From: Alphaproteobacteria bacterium
GTDB lineage: Bacteria; Pseudomonadota; Alphaproteobacteria; Micropepsales; Micropepsaceae
Direction of reading: 5' to 3'
Assembly (NCBI GenBank): GCA_019241645.1
Contig: JAFAWQ010000022.1
Location: 1-64,000, forward strand
Length of the DNA: 64,000 nucleotides
Positions 36,124 through 45,068 of this stretch are shown here, piece after piece. The translations under genes were made by a program, and so were the position numbers. Position 1 is the stretch's first letter; each line of letters opens with the position of its first letter. The notes under the pieces were generated by a model. It did not search any database. It was not told the origin of the DNA and worked only from the letters and a program-made list of their open reading frames with translations.

Positions 36124-38454
36124 ATGACTATCGAAGACGTGGAAATCTCTCGTTCGCGAGCTCCGACCTCGACTGAAAGCCACAACGCCGCTGACCTGAT
36201 CGCCAAAGCGGATCGCGCCCGCGATGCCCGCGACTGGAAGGAAGCGCGAACTCACTACGAACATGCGTTGCAGATGGATCCGACAATGGCCCCGATATGG
36301 GTTCAGCTTGGTCACGCCGCCAAGGAATCGGGAGATATGGCGGCGGCGGAGGCTGCGTACAGAAAATCCCTGGAGCTGAATCCCGAAGATGCCGACGGCC
36401 ATCTTCAGCTCGGACATTTGATGAAGATCTCCGGCCGTTCGTCCGCGGCAATTGCATTCTACTCACAGGCTCTCGGGCTTGATCCCGCGCTTAACGATGC
36501 CCGCCGGGAAATCCTGGCGTTGCGCGAACAGGCAGGTTCTGCAAGTCCGATGGGTCGCGACACGTCTCTATACACGCGTCCGCCGAAATCCCGCACGCTG
36601 GCACCGGGAACACTGTCGGTGATCTTCGAAGTCAGCGACCTGATGGCTTATTTCCGCGATTCCCGTTTGCCGACGGGTATTCAGCGGGTGCAGATGGAAG
36701 TCATCAAAGCCGTCAGCGAAGCAGAGGCCATCGATCTGAATTACGCCATTGTCTGTTTCGTTCAGGAACGGGGATATTGGGTGGAAGTCCCGCTTAACCT
36801 GTTCCAGCGATTTTGCCAGGCGTCTCTTGCCGGTGGCGATCCACGGGCGGCCGACTGGAGGGCACTGATTTCCGCGCTTGATGCCGCGCTGTCGGCGGGA
36901 CCGCTTTTCCGGTTTCCCGAGCGTGGAATTCTGCTGGATCTCGGGACGTCCTGGTGGCAGCGCAATTACTTTCTCCACCTGCGCGTGGCCAAGGCGATGC
37001 ACGGTCTCCGGTATGTGCCGTTTATCCACGATCTTATCCCGGTGATGACGCCCGAATATTGCGCCGCTGATTTGCGCAGGGATTTTCTGGCGTGGATTGT
37101 CAGCGTGTATCACCATGCCGACTTCTTTTTCGCCAATTCGCAGGCAACAAGAAAGGATCTTGAAACAGTTGCCGGAAAGCTTGGCCACAGGATCCAGGAT
37201 GCAGCGGTCGTCACTCTGAACGCGGACTTCCGGCGCTCGCTGGATTCGTCCGAAGACGAAGAATTCGATACCGACGCCTATCTGGAAGCGCACGATTTGC
37301 AGAAGGAAAAATACGTTCTTTGCGTCGCCACTATCGAAGCGCGGAAGAACCACGTCGCCGCATTCTCCGTATGGTTGAGACTTATCAAGAAGCACGGCGT
37401 GCGCAATGTGCCCAAGCTTGTCTGTGTCGGAAAGGACGGCTGGCTCAACGATTCTGTCTATCATGTGCTTCGCGCGAGCGAAATTCTCAGCCATCACGTC
37501 GTCATTCTGCAAAACGTTCCCGATCCCGCGCTCGCGGCGCTGTACAAAAATTCTCTGTGTACGCTCTATCCCAGTTTCTATGAAGGCTGGGGGCTGCCGG
37601 TCACGGAGGCGCTGTGCTACGGCAAAATTCCCGTGGTCGCGAGGGTTTCATCGCTCCCGGAAGCTGGCGGCGAGTTCGCGGAATATTTCGACATTGGTTC
37701 CGAAAACGAGCTGCTGGCGAAACTGGAGCGGCTGATCTTTGACGCGAAATACCGGACAGAACGCGAGGAGAAAATTGCGGGCGCGTTCCGGCCGCGAACT
37801 TGGCGGGACATTTCCAATCAGATCGTCGAGCAGTTGCGGCAATGGGGAGCGCAGGACAGGCGGGCAGGGAAGACTGCTGAGGAGAACTCGCCCATTGCCG
37901 AACTGGCTCAACTCCATTCGTTGGGCAGGGGGACGGACGTCATCCTGTGGGGCGGCATTGAAAACGGCGAAGTCTACCGCCACGGGCCCGCGTGGTGGCC
38001 CGTAGAGGATTGGGGCTGCTGGACCAAACCCAAGCCCGCCGCAAGCTTAAATCTGAGAGTCCACGACGTCGCTGGCGCCGAACTACTGCTCTACCTCGGG
38101 GTTCGCGGGATTCCCGGCAACGACACGCGCTGCACCGTGCGCAGCGACGGCGTTCAGTTTGTGCAGGAGCTGCGGCCGGAGCAAGATTGCGTCATGGTGT
38201 TGGATATTGAGTCAGAAGCCAGCGCAGAAAGGTCGATCACGATTTCGATCAACAGCAGTGCCGGCGTCGACCTTGAAGTGCTTACGGGCGGCGCGGATAA
38301 GCGCGTGATCGGTACGGGCGTGCGCTGGTTCTATATTTGCAAGAAGAGCGACGTGCTGGCGCGCGTGGCAATGGCGGAGGCTATCGCCATGGGCGACTTC
38401 CGCCGGCTGACACGGCGCCCGCCCACTCAACCCGATTTCTTCGCCCACACATGA
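36124..38454 (+). CDS. TPR-glycosyltransferase (GT4) with extra C-terminal domain
   Basis: 776 aa in three parts. Residues about 22-135 hold three TPR units (ARDWKEARTHYEHALQMDP, GDMAAAEAAYRKSLELNPED, GRSSAAIAFYSQALGLDP). Residues about 160-580 are a GT-B glycosyltransferase of the GT4 type: LPTGIQRVQMEVIKAV, FIHDLIPVMTPEYC, ADFFFANSQATRKDL, VATIEARKNH, then FYEGWGLPVTEAL with the E-x7-E pair (Glu487, Glu495). Residues about 610-776 form a beta-rich domain I cannot place. No export signal. Likely transfers sugar in the cytoplasm, with TPRs recruiting a partner or acceptor. Neighbours are sulfotransferases. Confidence 0.82.
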   Translation: MTIEDVEISRSRAPTSTESHNAADLIAKADRARDARDWKEARTHYEHALQMDPTMAPIWVQLGHAAKESGDMAAAEAAYRKSLELNPEDADGHLQLGHLMKISGRSSAAIAFYSQALGLDPALNDARREILALREQAGSASPMGRDTSLYTRPPKSRTLAPGTLSVIFEVSDLMAYFRDSRLPTGIQRVQMEVIKAVSEAEAIDLNYAIVCFVQERGYWVEVPLNLFQRFCQASLAGGDPRAADWRALISALDAALSAGPLFRFPERGILLDLGTSWWQRNYFLHLRVAKAMHGLRYVPFIHDLIPVMTPEYCAADLRRDFLAWIVSVYHHADFFFANSQATRKDLETVAGKLGHRIQDAAVVTLNADFRRSLDSSEDEEFDTDAYLEAHDLQKEKYVLCVATIEARKNHVAAFSVWLRLIKKHGVRNVPKLVCVGKDGWLNDSVYHVLRASEILSHHVVILQNVPDPALAALYKNSLCTLYPSFYEGWGLPVTEALCYGKIPVVARVSSLPEAGGEFAEYFDIGSENELLAKLERLIFDAKYRTEREEKIAGAFRPRTWRDISNQIVEQLRQWGAQDRRAGKTAEENSPIAELAQLHSLGRGTDVILWGGIENGEVYRHGPAWWPVEDWGCWTKPKPAASLNLRVHDVAGAELLLYLGVRGIPGNDTRCTVRSDGVQFVQELRPEQDCVMVLDIESEASAERSITISINSSAGVDLEVLTGGADKRVIGTGVRWFYICKKSDVLARVAMAEAIAMGDFRRLTRRPPTQPDFFAHT

Positions 38455-38476
38455 TTCGAGCGCGGTACCGATCCCA

Positions 38477-39181
38477 CTAACGCGCGAAGCCGAGCAACTC
38501 GAATTCCTGCGCGCACCGTTCGAATACGATATCTCTTTGTGCCTCGCTGAGAATTTCCCGTGCAGGCCTTGTGTCCTTTCGGCTTGTCGTCTTCATCCGT
38601 CGTAACTCGTCTGGCACCGGAAATCCCAGTTTGGCGCCAACGCGCTTCAGATCCGCAACCAAGGTTTCCTGACGGAGAAAGCCGTCGACTACGGGTTTGC
38701 CATCGATGGAGTAGAACTCGAAGCTCCCATAGTTGCCCTCGCGTACATACGTATCGAGGTATTGGGTAAACTCCGGATGCCTGCCGGCCCTATATTTAAA
38801 ATAGGCCCCCGATACCGCTTTCTCGTAGGGATGGCGTTCAACCGTGAATTTGTAGGCGCTGTCCCAGAACTCTGGCGCAACAGTTTGCTTGATCGCGGCA
38901 GCTTTCATGTGTGCGTAAAATTCGCACTTTTGGCGAGCCTTCACGTATCTTCGTTCATCCTCCGCAATCAAGGCCTGCATAAGAGCAGCCTCCACGGCGG
39001 GATCGGATGTATAGTTCCGGCAAAGCGGCTTTCCGTTTCCGCGCACCAGTTCATCATGCCGTCCAAGCGGCGTGATGATATCGTCAGGCCCGCAGATATC
39101 TGCGAGCGCAACCTCCACCGTGGTTCCGGCCGTCTTTTTCGTCTTGATGAAGATGAAGTTATATAAGTAGGAGGCAATCAT
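38477..39181 (-). CDS. Sulfotransferase family 2 protein, paralogue A
   Basis: 234 aa. FIFIKTKKTAGTTVEVAL (residues 10-26) is the PAPS-binding P-loop variant and FTVERHPYEKAVS (about 112-124) the 3'-phosphate loop, as in the heparan/chondroitin-type sulfotransferase family found in bacteria. It is clearly paralogous to the plus-strand gene at 41777 (shared ERHPYEKAVS, IDGKxVV, ARP/RRPA-EIL and EFELLGxA tail) but 26 residues longer. It converges on the TPR-glycosyltransferase with only 22 nt between stops. Local GC is lower than in the surroundings. Confidence 0.8.
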   Translation of the reverse strand: MIASYLYNFIFIKTKKTAGTTVEVALADICGPDDIITPLGRHDELVRGNGKPLCRNYTSDPAVEAALMQALIAEDERRYVKARQKCEFYAHMKAAAIKQTVAPEFWDSAYKFTVERHPYEKAVSGAYFKYRAGRHPEFTQYLDTYVREGNYGSFEFYSIDGKPVVDGFLRQETLVADLKRVGAKLGFPVPDELRRMKTTSRKDTRPAREILSEAQRDIVFERCAQEFELLGFAR

Positions 39182-39571
39182 CGCCTTATCTCGGAGATTT
39201 GCTTAGAGCGCGCTAGGCAGCTGTAGACCATCGGACAGCAACATCTTCGTCCCTGTTCGCCCGCGATCCCTTTCGGCGTGGGCTTCCCTAAGTGTTCCAG
39301 GAGCTTTTCGCGTGCTCATGAGATGGACATAGGCCGTGACATGATCGCTACGTTCAGCCACTGCCCATTTGCTATACCGGTTCATCCGAGGCAGGCAACC
39401 CATGCAAGCACAATGTGGCGATAGCCTGTGAAAGTCAGCGCCTTGGGCCGCCGCACGGCCACAACGGCTTGATTTGCATGGGAGTTCGCGAGCGGATAGA
39501 CACCCCGGTCGGATCAGGCATCATTTCCAACTCTTGGTCCCCGGAATTTTGTCCACGAGCAGCACGTTCAC
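39182..39571. other. Gap between two divergent sulfotransferase genes
   Basis: 390 nt with mixed base composition. A 66-codon minus-strand frame (39203-39403) has no family likeness and poor start context. It presumably holds divergent promoters. No repeats or mobile ends seen. Confidence 0.5.
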
Positions 39572-40840
39572 ATGACCAGCATTCAGCCAAGCTTGCGGAA
39601 GGCGCTTTTGGGTGCCTCCGTTCCCCGCTCCGGCCATCATTATCTTCAGCGCATCCTGTGCCTCTATTTCGGCATGGATATGCACTATTGCGAGTGGTAT
39701 GGGCCCCCGGACTGTTGCCGGCAGGTGCCCTGCACCCGAATCGGCTATCGCGTGACTTACCAAAAGAGTCACGATTGGGATTTCGCGCTTCGCCAGGATG
39801 TGCCGGACGGCTTATACTTAATCCAGTATCGCCACCCTGTTCCGGAGGCGCTTTCGGACCGCGACCTGATGCGGGACAGTATCGCCGGACCAAGCTTCAA
39901 CTACAGGCTGACACGGGATCATTACGGCTGGTGGCTGGCCGCCAAGGCCATCTATTTCCGGAAATTCCACCAGAAATGGTTCGAGCGCCGCCTGCCAAAT
40001 GCAATCTATGTGAATTATGAGGCACTGACGCAGGAGCCCGCGAACACGATCGCCCCGATCATCGAGTGGGTGGACGGTTCGGTCGATCTGGAGCGGTTGT
40101 CCGGCGCCATCGCGGAGGCGAGTCCGTCCCGCAGTGCGGCGACCGAGGTCTACAAGCCGCGGGTGATCGAGGACAGCGCGCACTTCGATCGGGACCTGCT
40201 CGCGGCATTCGAAGCCTATGTCCTTCATCACTGCCCCAAGCTCGAATTCGAGTCTATCTTGTCGGGCTCATATGAGGATCACTGGCTCAACGGGCTGATT
40301 CTCATTCAGGACACGGACCTGAACCCGCCCGAGGGCGAAGACCGGCTGGATGCGGCTGCGCGCTTGGCCCCGCAGCATCCTGAAATCACCACGCGGGTTG
40401 CCCGTCGCGAGCTGGACCGTGGCGCGGCTGAGAAGGCAATCGGACTGCTTGAGGAAACGATCGAGCGCAATCCGTATTTCGGTGGCGCATACCGTTTGAT
40501 GGTGGATGCCTGCAAGGCGGCAGGCAAGCCGCTTCCGCCATCCGTGACCAACGCAAACGCACTCTTCGCTTGCAGCGAGACCCCCGGCGCGCTGACCGAA
40601 ATCGCGCGCGCCATGGTGGATGACGAGCGGTTGGTGAATGCCGTGGCCGCGCTCTCGTTCAATTGCGTCATACAGCCCGACAATTTCCGCGCCCATCATA
40701 TTCTCGCCCGCACTCTGATACGGCTGGGACGCTGGGCCGAAGCGAGGCGACATGCCGAACGTGCTGCCCGACTAAAGCCGGAGCATGAGGCGAACAACAA
40801 GCTGATCGCCAACATTCGCGATCATTTGGGGATAGGGTAA
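39572..40840 (+). CDS. Sulfotransferase with C-terminal TPR-like region
   Basis: 422 aa. Residues 1-230 look like a sulfotransferase: LLGASVPRSGHHYLQRIL as the PAPS loop, a Cys-rich insert (MHYCEWYGPPDCCRQVPC), YLIQYRHPVPEALSDRD as the 3'-phosphate loop, and NAIYVNYEALTQEP, the usual last helix region. Residues about 265-420 are helical repeats (AARLAPQHPEITTRVARREL, AIGLLEETIERNPYFGGAYRLM, ARTLIRLGRWAEARRHAERAARLKPE), so a TPR module is fused downstream. The upstream glycosyltransferase carries TPRs at its N terminus. The acceptor is unknown. Confidence 0.75.
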   Translation: MTSIQPSLRKALLGASVPRSGHHYLQRILCLYFGMDMHYCEWYGPPDCCRQVPCTRIGYRVTYQKSHDWDFALRQDVPDGLYLIQYRHPVPEALSDRDLMRDSIAGPSFNYRLTRDHYGWWLAAKAIYFRKFHQKWFERRLPNAIYVNYEALTQEPANTIAPIIEWVDGSVDLERLSGAIAEASPSRSAATEVYKPRVIEDSAHFDRDLLAAFEAYVLHHCPKLEFESILSGSYEDHWLNGLILIQDTDLNPPEGEDRLDAAARLAPQHPEITTRVARRELDRGAAEKAIGLLEETIERNPYFGGAYRLMVDACKAAGKPLPPSVTNANALFACSETPGALTEIARAMVDDERLVNAVAALSFNCVIQPDNFRAHHILARTLIRLGRWAEARRHAERAARLKPEHEANNKLIANIRDHLGIG

Positions 40841-40860
40841 GCCGCCCGCTCGGCTGGCGG

Positions 40861-40934
40861 TGGCTGGGGGACTAGGATTCGAACCTAGACTGGCGGAGTC
40901 AGAGTCCGCTGTCCTACCGTTAGACGATCCCCCA
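40861..40934 (-). tRNA. tRNA-Gln (anticodon CTG)
   Basis: On the minus strand: TGGGGGA acceptor, D arm TCGTCTAACGGTAGGAC, anticodon arm GCGGA-CTCTGAC-TCCGC giving CTG, T arm CTAGGTTCGAATCCTAG, TCCCCCA acceptor strand, G discriminator and an encoded CCA. It reads CAG. Confidence 0.96.
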
Positions 40935-41036
40935 ACGGCAGCGGCGAATTAGAGGCAACTGGCCCATTGTGTCAAACCACGACCGCTCGCCCGATGCGGT
41001 TGGCCTTTCCGAAGAATTCGGCAAGATGTCCGACGC

Positions 41037-41717
41037 ATGATTCCATCGTCAGGAAAGCGGACCGGACGCGTCCGCGTGCGCACCGCAAAAGGGCGGCGGC
41101 CATCATCCACAAAATGGCTCGAGCGGCAGCTGAACGATCCCTTCGTGCGCGAGGCGAAAGCGAAGGGCTACCGTTCGCGCGCCGCCTTTAAGCTGGTCGA
41201 GCTGGACGACAAGTTTCATGTCCTGAAGCCCGGCGCGCGGGTGCTGGATTTGGGCGCGGCTCCAGGCGGGTGGAGTCAGCTCGCGGCGCAGCGCGTGGGG
41301 TCGAAAGGCGCGGTGGTAGCAGCTGACATCCTGGAGATTGCCCCGCTCTCAGGCGTCACCCTGCTCAAGCTCGACCTCGGCGAAGCGAAGTCACTGGCGC
41401 GGATCGACGAGGCACTCGGCGGACCCGCGGATCTGGTTCTTTCCGACATGGCCGCTTCCACCACCGGCCATCGCGCCACAGATCATCTGCGCACCATGGC
41501 GTTGCTGGAGGCCGCGCTGGCCATCGCCGAAGCCGTGCTGAAGCCGGGCGGCGCCTTCATTGGAAAGGCCTTTCAGGGCGGCGCAACCGGGGAGCTGCTG
41601 CCGCGCATCAAGACAATGTTCCGCGAGGTTAAGCATGTGAAGCCTCGCGCCTCGCGCGCGGAATCGGTAGAGCTTTATCTGGTTGCGCTCGGCTATCGTG
41701 TCTCGAAAGACCCATGA
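41037..41717 (+). CDS. rlmE: 23S rRNA 2'-O-methyltransferase (U2552)
   Basis: 226 aa. After a basic N terminus come YRSRAAFKLVELDDKFHVL, the SAM motif VLDLGAAPGGWSQLAAQRV, DLVLSDMAASTTGHRATDHLR, AFIGKAFQGG and RAESVELYLVALG, which supply the K-D-K-E catalytic tetrad of FtsJ/RrmJ. It methylates U2552 in the A loop late in 50S assembly. A housekeeping gene standing among sulfotransferases without evident link. GC is clearly higher than in the gene that follows. Confidence 0.97.
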   Translation: MIPSSGKRTGRVRVRTAKGRRPSSTKWLERQLNDPFVREAKAKGYRSRAAFKLVELDDKFHVLKPGARVLDLGAAPGGWSQLAAQRVGSKGAVVAADILEIAPLSGVTLLKLDLGEAKSLARIDEALGGPADLVLSDMAASTTGHRATDHLRTMALLEAALAIAEAVLKPGGAFIGKAFQGGATGELLPRIKTMFREVKHVKPRASRAESVELYLVALGYRVSKDP

Positions 41718-41776
41718 TTGTCATGGGAAGATGTGCCCGCTAACATACGCACGAGCCGTTCAAACAGCCCCATCCA

Positions 41777-42403
41777 ATGATTGTGTCATTTCAAAAGAAT
41801 TTCGTTTTCATCCGCACGCGCAAGACTGCGAGCAGCACTATTGAAACCGTGCTCAGGCAAAGTCTCGATTCTGAAGATCTTTTCGTCGGCAAGAGCACCC
41901 TGCGGCACCCCAAAGGTAAGGACAGAGCGCGCCCTCAATCGAACATCGAAACCGTCGCCGCCCATATGAAAGCTGAGGACATCGCGAAGCTCGTACCGGA
42001 CTCTTTTTGGAGCGGGTCTTTCAAGTTCACGTCCGAACGCCATCCCTATGAGAAAGCGGTCTCGCTCGCGTATTACAATTTCGGCAAAGCGCAGCAGAGT
42101 GAAGGCGACTTCGCCGAATTTTTGGATATGACCGTTCGGCGCGGAAATTATCGTAGCTTCGATCACTACACAATCGATGGCAAAGTGGTGGTAAATGATT
42201 TCATCCGCCATGAAACCTTGGAATCGGATCTGAAGCGAATCGCGGATATCATTGGCGTTTTGGTGCCGGACGATTTGCCGCAAAAGCGCACGGCGTTCCG
42301 CGCCGACCGGCGGCCTGCTCATGAAATATTGACACCAGAGCAAAAGCAGCAGGTCTATCAACGGTGCCGCGAGGAGTTTGAGCTGTTGGGATACGCCGCT
42401 TAA
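41777..42403 (+). CDS. Sulfotransferase family 2 protein, paralogue B
   Basis: 208 aa. FVFIRTRKTASSTIETVL (residues 9-26) and FTSERHPYEKAVSLAYYNF (about 84-102) are the two PAPS-contact segments. It aligns along its length with the minus-strand gene at 38477, differing mainly by loss of about 26 residues between the two motifs. Base composition falls near 47 to 55 % GC in several 60-nt stretches, against more than 60 % in rlmE, which hints at transfer or relaxed selection. No signal peptide. The acceptor is unknown. Confidence 0.8.
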   Translation: MIVSFQKNFVFIRTRKTASSTIETVLRQSLDSEDLFVGKSTLRHPKGKDRARPQSNIETVAAHMKAEDIAKLVPDSFWSGSFKFTSERHPYEKAVSLAYYNFGKAQQSEGDFAEFLDMTVRRGNYRSFDHYTIDGKVVVNDFIRHETLESDLKRIADIIGVLVPDDLPQKRTAFRADRRPAHEILTPEQKQQVYQRCREEFELLGYAA

Positions 42404-42629
42404 CCAGAGGAGCGACCTTCTGAATGGGTCAGCCGTTAGTCTCGCCCGCAATTGCGCTGGTGATGGAGGGTGTCGGGAGCTATCCGGAGTGCCTGGATTC
42501 CGCGTGCACTGATCTTCCGATCGAGGCAGGGCATTTTGGTTTGCGCGGGTAACCGGCCGATCTAGCCTTGCTCGCCGTGGGCGAGGCTTATCCTTTACCC
42601 GAACCATCAGGGATCGCGGAGCAAGCACC

Positions 42630-44375
42630 ATGAGACACCTTTGCATTTTCCTGGCATTGGCGGGATTGTGTTGGGTGCCAGCCCATGCCAAGACGCCGAG
42701 CGCGGACGCGAAATTCCGTGCTATCTATGCAGCGGAGTGGAAGTGGCGGCTGGAGCAGTTCCCCGACCAGGAGGATAGCCAGAAGCCGATCGCCGATCAT
42801 CTGCCGAAGGAGGATCCGGTAACGCAGCAGATGCGGCTGCAGTACTGGCAGAACGTACTCCGAAAGCTGGATGGTGTTCCGCGCGACCGGCTCTCGGCCG
42901 AAGAGCAAGTCAATTACGATGTATACCGGCCCGAGATCGAGGACTTCATCGCGGACGCGAAATTCCGGGACTATGAAATGCCGGCCAATTCGGATTCCGC
43001 CTTCTGGACGGATCTCGGATACACCGCGCGGCGCCCGTTCAAGACGCTGGCGGACTATAAGAACTGGATCGCGCAGCTGCGCGACATTCCGCGCTACTTC
43101 CACGAGCAGGTAGCGAATATGCGGGCAGGTCTGGCGCGCGGCTTCACGCCGCCGCGCGTCACCTTGCAGGGGCGCGAGAAATCAATCGCCACGGTTGCGG
43201 AAGGCAAGCCGGAGGACAATCCGCTCTACACGCCGTTCAAGGAACCGATGGTCGGCCTTCAGCCCGCCGAGCAGGCGCGGCTGAAAGCGGAAGCGGCGCA
43301 GGTCATTGGCCAAATTGTGCAGCGGGCCTATGCGGATTTGCTGAAATTCTTCCGCGATGAATACGTGCCGCGCACGCGCACCACCCTGGCTGCCGAGGCG
43401 CTCCCGGACGGCAAGGCCTTCTACCGGCAGAAAATTCGCGAGTTCACCACGCTCGATCTTTCGCCGGCCGAAATTCACCAGATCGGCGTGGACGAAGTCG
43501 CCAAGCTGCATGCGCGGATGGTGGAGGTGATGCGCGAAACCGGGTTCAAGGGAGACTTCCCCGCCTTCCAGCAATTCCTCCGCAGCGATCCGCAGTTCTA
43601 CGCCAAGACGCCGCAGGAGCTGCTCAACCGCGCCGCCTGGATCGCCAAGGTGTTTGACGGCAAGGCGTCGCAATATTTCGGCTACCTGCCGCGCGCGCGC
43701 TTCACCATCAAGCCGGTGCCGGATGACCTGGCGCCGTTCTACACCTCCGGCCGCGGCGGACCGGGCATCTATCTCGTCAACACCTACGACCTGCCGCACC
43801 GGCCGCTCTACAATCTCGTGGCGCTGACCTTGCACGAATCCGCGCCTGGACATGCGTTCCAGATGCCGATTGCGCTGGAGCACAAGAACCAGCCGCAATT
43901 CCGCCAGCACGATTACATCTCGGCGTATGGCGAAGGATGGGCGCTATATTGCGAAACGCTGGGTGTCGAGATGGGCATGTACGAGACGGCCTACGACCGC
44001 TTCGGCATGCTTGGCTGGCAGATCTGGCGGGCGGCGAGGTTGGTCGTCGATACGGGCATCCACAGCCAGGGTTGGACGCGGGAGCAGGCGTTGAAATACA
44101 TGCGTGACTATACCGCGCTGCCTGAGCACGAGATCGAAACCGAAGTGGACCGCTACATCGCCTGGCCGGGGCAGGCGCTGTCTTACTATCTCGGCGAGAT
44201 GGCCATCCTGAAAGCGCGAGAGAAGGCGCAAGATGCGTTGGGGCCAAATTTCAACATCCGCGCCTTCCACGATGCGGTGCTGGAATTGGGCTCGGTGCCA
44301 TTGCCCGTTCTCACCGCGCGCATAGACCGCTTCATCGCGGAAGGCGGCAAGGGACCATATCCGGAGATGGAATAA
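42630..44375 (+). CDS. DUF885 family protein, probable exported metallopeptidase-like
   Basis: 581 aa with a signal peptide (LCIFLALAGLCWVPAHA). The family core is complete: PGIYLVNTYDLPHRPLYNLVALTLHESAPGHAFQ with His402, Glu403 and His408 forming an HExxxGH site, then SAYGEGWALYCETLG and YIAWPGQALSYYLGEM. DUF885 proteins are annotated as putative peptidases; substrates are mostly unknown. The gene is followed convergently by a small exported protein at 44397. Confidence 0.88.
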   Translation: MRHLCIFLALAGLCWVPAHAKTPSADAKFRAIYAAEWKWRLEQFPDQEDSQKPIADHLPKEDPVTQQMRLQYWQNVLRKLDGVPRDRLSAEEQVNYDVYRPEIEDFIADAKFRDYEMPANSDSAFWTDLGYTARRPFKTLADYKNWIAQLRDIPRYFHEQVANMRAGLARGFTPPRVTLQGREKSIATVAEGKPEDNPLYTPFKEPMVGLQPAEQARLKAEAAQVIGQIVQRAYADLLKFFRDEYVPRTRTTLAAEALPDGKAFYRQKIREFTTLDLSPAEIHQIGVDEVAKLHARMVEVMRETGFKGDFPAFQQFLRSDPQFYAKTPQELLNRAAWIAKVFDGKASQYFGYLPRARFTIKPVPDDLAPFYTSGRGGPGIYLVNTYDLPHRPLYNLVALTLHESAPGHAFQMPIALEHKNQPQFRQHDYISAYGEGWALYCETLGVEMGMYETAYDRFGMLGWQIWRAARLVVDTGIHSQGWTREQALKYMRDYTALPEHEIETEVDRYIAWPGQALSYYLGEMAILKAREKAQDALGPNFNIRAFHDAVLELGSVPLPVLTARIDRFIAEGGKGPYPEME

Positions 44376-44396
44376 GCCCCTCGCCGTCAAAAGCGG

Positions 44397-44882
44397 CTAC
44401 AGGTGTTGTGCTTTCAAGGTGATCTCGACCGGCGAAACGAAGTCGGCGAATGCGCCGTGCATACGCTTGTCGCCGTCCGCAAGCGTCAAGATGCTGCGGC
44501 ACATGGCGGTGACGCCGCTGAGAAAATCCCGCCGCGCTTGCCCCGGCAGGAAAGCCGTCTTGCCAAACTCGGCTGCCGTCTTCGGAAACGCGCCGGCGGA
44601 GTGCAGGAAGGCGCGGACGTTTTGGTAGTAGGCAGGACTTAAAGTCGCGTCAGCGAAGCGATGCCCGTTCACCTCCATATAGGTGGGCGCCAACACGATT
44701 TGCTTTCCGCTGCCGGCAAAGGCGATCCGGTCTCCAGCGATGCTGACCTCGTAAGGAACATCGACATTCTGAATCGCCGAACACCGGTGCGGATCGAAGG
44801 CCGCAGGCGATGCGTGAGCCGACATGCCGAAGCCGGCCGTGGCAGTAGCCGCTGCCAACCCAATAATGGTTTTGGTGATCAT
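44397..44882 (-). CDS. Hypothetical exported protein
   Basis: 161 aa with a signal peptide (IIGLAAATATAGFGMSAHA). The mature part has two Cys (HRCSAIQNV, AMCRSIL), a beta-rich middle (VPYEVSIAGDRIAFAG, KQIVLAPTYMEVNG) and a helical end. No family recognised. It converges on the DUF885 gene (21-nt gap) and diverges from the HAF-repeat gene across 186 nt. Confidence 0.65.
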   Translation of the reverse strand: MITKTIIGLAAATATAGFGMSAHASPAAFDPHRCSAIQNVDVPYEVSIAGDRIAFAGSGKQIVLAPTYMEVNGHRFADATLSPAYYQNVRAFLHSAGAFPKTAAEFGKTAFLPGQARRDFLSGVTAMCRSILTLADGDKRMHGAFADFVSPVEITLKAQHL

Positions 44883-44988
44883 GGCGGAAGTCCTCCCTTT
44901 TGCAGGTCTGAGGTGGCGCGCTGAGCCATGACTTCAAGCGCGGGCCTCCCATGCAAAAAGCGAACAGTCTTCCCGGCGGCAGCCGATC

Positions 44989-45012
44989 GTGAAAATGCGC
45001 AAACAATTTCAC
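44989..45012. promoter_or_regulatory. Inverted repeat in a divergent promoter region
   Basis: GTGAAA and TTTCAC separated by 12 nt lie between the divergent genes at 44882 and 45069. It could be an operator for either gene. No regulator is evident. Confidence 0.25.
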
Positions 45013-45068
45013 ACGAATCCTTAGCCAGTCCCGGGCCATCCTCCGGCTCCGTCAGGAGGAGTCCGATC

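Noticed and set aside
39203-39403. 66-codon minus-strand frame between sulfotransferases
   Set aside because: No ribosome site, no family likeness and no start conservation that can be judged.
40861-40934. tRNA-Gln as an integration site of a genomic island
   Set aside because: No integrase and no duplicated tRNA 3' end found nearby; only the local GC shift hints at transfer.
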